Shown piece after piece: positions 57,982-64,000 of a DNA stretch of 64,000 bases. Position 1 is the stretch's first letter; each line of letters starts with the position of its first letter. The notes under the pieces are model-generated. The model saw nothing but the letters and a program-made list of their open reading frames with translations, was not told where the DNA came from and did no database searches. This stretch comes from Telopea speciosissima. Taxonomy: Eukaryota > Streptophyta > Magnoliopsida > Proteales > Proteaceae. Position numbers and translations under genes: made by a program. The DNA lies in assembly GCF_018873765.1 (NCBI RefSeq), contig NC_057918.1:8564862-8628861 (forward strand), written 5' to 3'.

Positions 57982-58286
57982 AACTGGGTCAAAGTCAGTC
58001 TATGAAGTTTGATTTTGTCTTGATTGGTTTGGCTCATATGATATGAAAGCTTACTACGATTGACTTGAAACTCTTCTATAAAATATCTAAATATTTTCAT
58101 GGTTATGTTTGGATGTCAAGAAAAATAAACGAAAAGAAAAAAACATAATGAGATAAAAATCAGGGTGATACAATGATTGATTATTAGTGTTTATCTTTTT
58201 TTCTCAAATTCAATTAATTTTGAATTTTTTTTTTTTCTTTTTTTGACATCCAAACATAGCACACCAGTTCTATTTAAAAATGGAGT

Positions 58287-58371
58287 GCGCCTTAGTGCAT
58301 GAGGCTCTCAATTGTAGGATCTAGGAGGGACACATATACACAGTTTTACCCCGCTTCACAGAGAGAAGCTA
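58287..58371 (-). repeat. Au-like SINE 3' fragment
   Basis: The minus strand reads CTCTGTGAAGCGGGGTAAAA and then GAGAGCCTCATGCACTAAGG, the body and tail region of the SINE at 22250-22437. The tRNA-like head is missing. Confidence 0.55.
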
Positions 58372-59230
58372 TTTTAGCACACCAGGCAAAAAAATAAAAA
58401 AAAATAAAAGAATAAAAATCCTTATAAGCTTAAGAGGTTTACATTTTAATCATTTCATAATCTCCTAGTCAGCACTCATCCTCCTTCGTTGGCGGAGATG
58501 ATAGCGGTGGCGGCTTTAAGGGCAATGCTATTGAAACCCAGTCGGAGCTCCCTTTCCTCGTAGATGATGCCAAGAAAAAGAAAAGTAAAAACATAGAAAG
58601 ATAAAAAACATGATGACACAATGAATGATTTCTGTGTCATCTCTCTCCCTTTTTTTTTTTCTTAATATCCACACATAGCCTAAGATTGTTGTTACATGGT
58701 GGTTTTTTTTCCAATGTGGATTTTGGGATTCGAGTTATAAAGTTGAGTCTGGTGAAGAGTGTGATCTGAGCTCATATTGGTACTCCCCACTCCCCCATCA
58801 ACAAGTCCAGATCAATTCCCCACGTGGGGAGAGAAGTTACCTTCCCCACATGGGATCCAACTCTTCAAGTGGAATCCTCTTGATCCCCCTCTGAAAAGAC
58901 CTCCTTGCCCATTCTCAATGGATGGTGAGATCCCATGAGGGGAGGTCACCACATGGGGAGAGGATCCAGACTCGTATAACATGCCATCGAAGTGCCAGTA
59001 GCAGGAGAGGAGGACCACTGTCGGCAAACCCAATGATGTCTCTGAGGATGTTTATGGGTTGGGAACATAGTCAAGCCCAGTAATAGTGGGCTTTGTAGAG
59101 ACAGATATGGGTCATGGGTGGGATTTTTCGATGTCCTCCTCTACAACTCCGTCGGCCCAGTTCTAAGTTCGCTTGGCTGGACTCTTCGGAGGCATATTGC
59201 TTGGTCAGGGATTTTAGTTTAGACAGAAAC
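58372..59230. other. intergenic DNA, no gene seen
   Basis: T- and A-runs lie at 58649-58662. Positions 58815-58960 repeat CCCCACGTGGGGAG / CCACATGGGGAGAGG words that can pair with each other. No coding region is supported. Confidence 0.45.
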
Positions 59231-59419
59231 GGATTCTGTCCGACCGTGGTGGGAGCTGGAGCGCCCAACCCACTGAACAACAACAAAAACAGGGATGGGG
59301 TGATCATTTCACAGGTGGGTCCCACTTGACCCACATGTAAAATGACCACTCCACCCCTGTTTTTGGGGTGGTTTTCGACCGCTGGACCGTCCAGCTCCCA
59401 CCACGGCTGGACAGGAGCC
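59231..59419. mobile_element. MITE (about 189 bp)
   Basis: TTCTGTCCGACCGTGGTGGG, then AGCTGG, pairs with the inverse of CCAGCTCCCACCACGGCTGG plus ACAGGAG. A CAGGTGGGTCCCACTTG palindrome lies at the centre (about 59314-59330), and CAGGGATGGGGTG and CACCCCTGTTTTT form a further inner inverted pair. No clear flanking duplication. Confidence 0.65.
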
Positions 59420-62400
59420 AGGTCCACTTTAGACTGACTGGTTCTAACGAATTTCCGATTAATTCTGATTTAATTTGAATAAAAAAAAAGAGCTAAAGCT
59501 CATCCCATTGCCAATTCCGTTTTCATAAACCTTGTTGCCCAAACAAGAGATGCAGTTGTTCTCTCCATTCACTTGAAAATATTGATGAAACAAAACAGAG
59601 AGAGGGAATTGCGGGTCTAAAAGTCTCCAACGGGTCCCACACCCTGGCTTTGTTTCACAAGTAACTGGAGAGGATCCGTGGCACAGGCAAGAGGCAACCA
59701 GTTCCACAGTTCCAAGGCTCCACTTCAAGGAAATGCTTCAAACAACGACACAACCACAGATCACAACAATTGAAAAGGTTCATTTTCAGAATCCACAATT
59801 GTTTTTTTGATCGTACACCAACTTTTCCTTTCCAGATTTTGAATAAAATCAAAATTTTTGTACTGTAACAGAGCAATTACTCCAATTTGAACTTTGAATA
59901 GGTTTTCTTTTTTCCTCTCTTTCTATCTTCCCTTCTTTCTTCTGGTGCAGCATAAGAGGCCTCTCAGTATTCCGGCCACTAGTCTCGATTGGTTATCGAC
60001 TTCCAGGTAGTTTTGGCAGGAAATTTTCTCTTATAAATTTAATATACTCATGATTCATGTGCTATAAATGTTCAGCTGTAATATATGTGCTCACAATTCA
60101 ATTCAACCAAGTATTCTTCTTAGACTTGAATGCCCTTTGAGTTTGGATTTTGATCCAGTTTCAAGTTTCAGTTTTTAGCATCTATTCTTCCAACATTCTC
60201 CTGTTTTGAATACCATTTGGTTTTCTCAAGATTTTCCAGCTTAATTGAGCTTATATCCTCTTTTGATGGCAGCCCCTTGAGATTGAATATGGATGCAGTT
60301 ATCCTCTTTGAATTGCTATGATGTAAAATCATTTATTTTAGCACCGTTCTGTTTATAAACTATGGAATAAATAGAATTCAATATTGGATTAGCTAAACGT
60401 TTTATGCTTCATTACCTAATCTTGTATTCTTCTATTATTTCAAATAATGATTTTTTTTTTTTTTTTTTCATTTTTGTTTCCATGCTTCATAGTTGTTTGC
60501 ATTGTGGGTACTTACATAAAGGATTGTATAGCAAACTGCCTGCCTTGTTGTCTAGTTCTTACATGTTTTCTATAGGAAAGTGCTGATAGAAAATGTTGAT
60601 ATTATTTGCTATTGGCTGCTTATGTTATCTTTGAAGTTCCAGTTATAATATCTTATCCTTCAGAGTTGTGTACATTAAATAGTGACTGTTATGTATGTTT
60701 ATCGGTAGGAAGTTTATGGACTGGATTTGGCTTCTTATGAAATGTTTAAAATTTCCTAGTAGGATTTCTATTATTATGCATTTTATCAGCTGGGATTGCA
60801 CAAGGATCACTTCAAACAGATTGACCTAGGGACCCCGAAAACTTTCATGGTACTGTTAGGTTTTATCGTTTTTTCCTCCAGAAAGGAATTCTGCTTCATT
60901 TCTAAATGAGGAAATAGTTTATCTTTTCTCGTCTAGAGGGGGGCCAATCATCTTTCATTATTCTTACTTCACAGCTCTCCTCATGATCAACAATGGTAAG
61001 ATATTTTAAAGGTTAAATTTCCAGTCCTCTCCCTGAATCTCACCTTCAAGAAGGAAAGGTAAACAGTGTCCATGTGAAGAAACAAATCCCTGATCACTCT
61101 CCTTCATTTGTACTTCCCTACCCAAAAAAGCAAGCAGGTTTCAATTCTATACTTGTTTCTGTGGTGTTTCTTCTTTTTGATTTTGAGCTTGTTTTATGTT
61201 CTCTATGCTGCTTCCAATATATGCTCTACTGGTACTGTGCTCTCTGTTAGATTGATAAATTCTAAATCTTCCACTAGAGTTTGAACTGAGTTTTCTTGGC
61301 TCACTTTCTGGAGAATTAAATATCTTGTTTCTCTAACAATTGCTTTATTGCAAACGAAATTCGTCTATCTTATTCAATTATTTTTTTCCATTGGGCATTT
61401 TAACTCTCTCTTAAAATTGCCAAGATTTGCTGGAATGGAAAAACAACACGTGAGGGAGAATTGTCAAAATATATCGGATGCTATCTTGGCCTGGGGATCT
61501 GAAATAACAATACATCAATAGGGTTAAGAATTGAATCTCCACCCCTCTGATTTTGGAGGAACTGGTGATATTCTATTGCAATATTTAAACGCGAGTCATG
61601 GAGTAGACTCATAATGAATGGCTAGGATATGACTCTTTGGATGTGTTTCTAATGGAATGTTTCGATCAAGTTAAAGAAGGGCAAGGTGATCAAAACAATT
61701 GTAATACCTGATTTTGGTGGGTATAGTGGTCATGGTGGTCAAATTGATTCTTCTGGTTATGTTTTTGCAAACTTGAATAGTGTTGTTGTCTTTTTGAAAA
61801 CTTTTCTTTTCTACCAAGTGGGAAAAAGGGAAGTATCGAATCAACTTTTCAAGTAAAATTATTGACTTGTATGCGTTCTCACCTGTTGTATCACATCGCG
61901 GGCCTTTTAGTCTTGAACTATAATTCAGGTAGAGTATCTTATGCTGGAGGAAGCCAAAAAACTATGACTACAGATCAGTAGGATCAAAACCAGATCTTTT
62001 CTTTTGCTGTTCACTTAGGTAGTTAGGTATTGATCAAATCTTAATCTAATATGATACTCTGTAGTGAGTTGTAATTGTTTGAACATCTCTGGCATTTCCT
62101 GTGACATTTCTGCCCAGGAAGTTGGTTCTTCCTGGGCTAACAAACTAATTGACTCATGAACTCATCATAGAGATAGAATTTACCAGGAGCTTAACTTCCA
62201 TTTCTATAGTTACCTGACCTTTTATTATTTGACTTATAAGAACAGATACTACATTTGATCTTACCCTTTTTCCTTATTGTCTGGCCAAAGTTTGCGATAT
62301 TGATAAACTGGAATTTTCATTTAGCTTTAGGTAAGTTTTGTCACCAAAATTTGCAAAATTTTAACTCTGGGAAACATCTGGCCAATCACCTATTTGCATA

Positions 62401-64000
62401 AGGGTTAACTGTTGTCGGAAGTTCTTTGATCCTTTCTTTCCAATTGTGCCAACAGAGCATGAATGATAATCACTTCCCATAGGATTCAGCCTTATGTGCA
62501 TAAACCTTTGCACCAATAACTACTTGTGTCCTAAATCTTAATACACTGCTGGAGTAACCAAAAGATACTTAAACACTTTAATGCCCACCACCATATGATC
62601 GTAGAGCACAATATAATCATGATGATTTACCTACTCTTCATATTCTAAGTATGCAGACACTTGTTGGAAAGTTTATTTTCTGACCAATCAGGTGATAAGG
62701 TGTATTATCTTTTCTAACATGGTGTTCTGGAAGAAGAAAATCTGCTTCGTTGAACTTGGAATCCCTATACTACTGTCTCTGATGATGGATTGCCTTTTCA
62801 AGATTAGAACTAGGATCTTTTCATTTTAGGCTTTTTTCTCCATTGATTTATTATCCACATCACTTAGGTCAATGTAACTTCCCTTACCTACTCATCAGGT
62901 CAAACATCTCTTCTGGAATATGAAGATGGAAGAAAAGGCAAAGGAGAAAGACCAACTTATCACCTCAATGCACACTTGTTGTGAGATAAAAGAAATGAAT
63001 AATGTATCTGAAAACCAATGACATGATCTCATGTAACTTGGACCATAAAAATATAAAGATGAGTATGCCTTCATGTCTTTGGCCAAGAATTATCTAACTA
63101 TGTTGAAAATTTTTGTGAGGCATCTTCTAGTTTCATTGTTCTTTTTAGCTTTCAAATCATATTACCTTCGATTATTTATCCTTCATTTTGTACAGATAGA
63201 GAAACAAGAATTTGGACTGAAGCCCATGAACTGCCTAAGGTTGTATGATGTTTGCATATGGAGTTCATTCATATAGAGGTAAACTCCTTTTTTTTAATGA
63301 ATCAGAGGCTTCAATTTTTCTCTTCCAAGAGGAAATACCATTTTCAGAGTCATGCTGTCCACCCCCCTCCCCAAAAAAAGAAATTCAATAGGATTCCTAT
63401 TTACTTTGGCCTATTTTGAAGGACTGGAGTTCAGTCAATGGTGCTCACTCGGACTCTGTAATGAAACTCAAGCACACATGCGTGCTTAACAGCTTGAAAT
63501 GAGAGGGCAAACTTAAATTTTGGTACTCATTGCCCTTTCCATGAGTTACATATTGAAGTTGATAGTTCTTGTTGTTGGGTTTGTTAGTCTTCATATGGAA
63601 TACTTTTGGATATGATATTGTCTATGCCTGTAACCCTTATGAGTGGGAGAGGAAATGCAGTATCACTCTTCATATGTACTGGAAAGTGAGGTGATGGATG
63701 AATACCACAATGGGAATATGTGCACGTAAAATTTAAAAGTGCACCACTGACTCTTTGGTCCTTCAGATGGGTTCTGGAGTCTGAACTTGGCTTATTAGAT
63801 CAACATTTTTATCTGCACCATATCCCATTTGGGATTAAATATTTGTTGGTGGCAGAAAATTAATAATTGGACTGTCCATAAGATACAGGACCCTCTGGAT
63901 TGCTGCTATCATTCTTGCTCTGAGGAGTATAGCACCAGTCTCCCATTTTTATTCACAAGCTCTGTTCTTCATGTGATGTGTTTTTGGAAAATTGAAAATC
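59420..64000. other. T-rich, intron-like DNA at the right edge; no gene assigned
   Basis: The plus strand is T-rich from about 59880 on and contains isolated splice-like sites, such as CTTCCAG|GTAGTTTTGG near 60007 and CTTCACAG ... CAACAATG|GTAAGAT at 60967-60996. A 62895-63030 stretch reads KMEEKAKEKDQLITSMH. I could not connect these into a recognisable protein. They may be leader exons or introns of a plus-strand gene continuing past 64000. Confidence 0.35.

Noticed and set aside
1..64000. CRISPR arrays, prokaryotic operons, rRNA genes
   Set aside because: No regularly spaced short repeats, Shine-Dalgarno-type gene packing or rRNA sequence was seen. Repeats present are tandem duplications, microsatellites or transposon ends.

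Overview
The window looks like nuclear DNA of a flowering plant (a eudicot or magnoliid; I cannot go further). It is AT-rich and gene-poor, its genes are split by GT-AG introns, and it is full of Ty1/copia elements, plant L1-type LINEs, tRNA-derived SINEs and MITEs. Three protein genes are supported, all on the minus strand: an ATL46-type RING-H2 E3 ligase (4912-6105), a UBC4/5/6-type (UBE2H-like) ubiquitin-conjugating enzyme (12223-26584, six exons assembled here), and a small atypical bHLH of the UPBEAT1/IBH1 kind (50609-50824). A broken RDR2-like fragment lies at the left edge (241-479).

Region by region: 1-4911 is intergenic, with the RDR2-like relic and a Harbinger-like MITE. 4912-6530 is the ATL gene with a probable 5'UTR intron and TATA box. 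6531-12222 is intergenic and holds a CATGGTTT-ended hAT-like MITE family built from TATCG/CGATA units. 12223-29250 is the E2 gene. Its second intron is about 12.2 kb and holds a SINE split by mitochondrial/plastid-like DNA, a decayed copia element (15092-22606, TSD GTAGT) that itself carries four or five later insertions, and a 5'-truncated LINE. A G-box and TATA lie near 29.25 kb.

30221-38775 is a dead 8.5-kb LINE with a 14-bp TSD. Its ORF1 is interrupted by an LTR element (31397-34348, TSD GCTAT), which is in turn interrupted by another LTR element (32335-34047, TSD GGGGG). 42467-49013 is a young copia element with near-identical 922/923-bp LTRs, TSD CTACT, and one frameshift in RNase H. 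49173-49940 is a 369-bp tandem duplication broken inside a perfect-TIR MITE. The bHLH gene follows. 51-59.5 kb is repeat-rich intergenic DNA with several MITEs and a G-quadruplex-type tract. 59.5-64 kb is T-rich, intron-like DNA in which I cannot assign a gene.

The host genes share no operon-like logic. Two act in ubiquitination (an E3 and an E2), but nothing in the sequence links them functionally. The window is mainly an insertion record: at least six insertions can be bounded by target-site duplications and ordered relative to each other. I see no prokaryotic-type system, CRISPR array or gene cluster.
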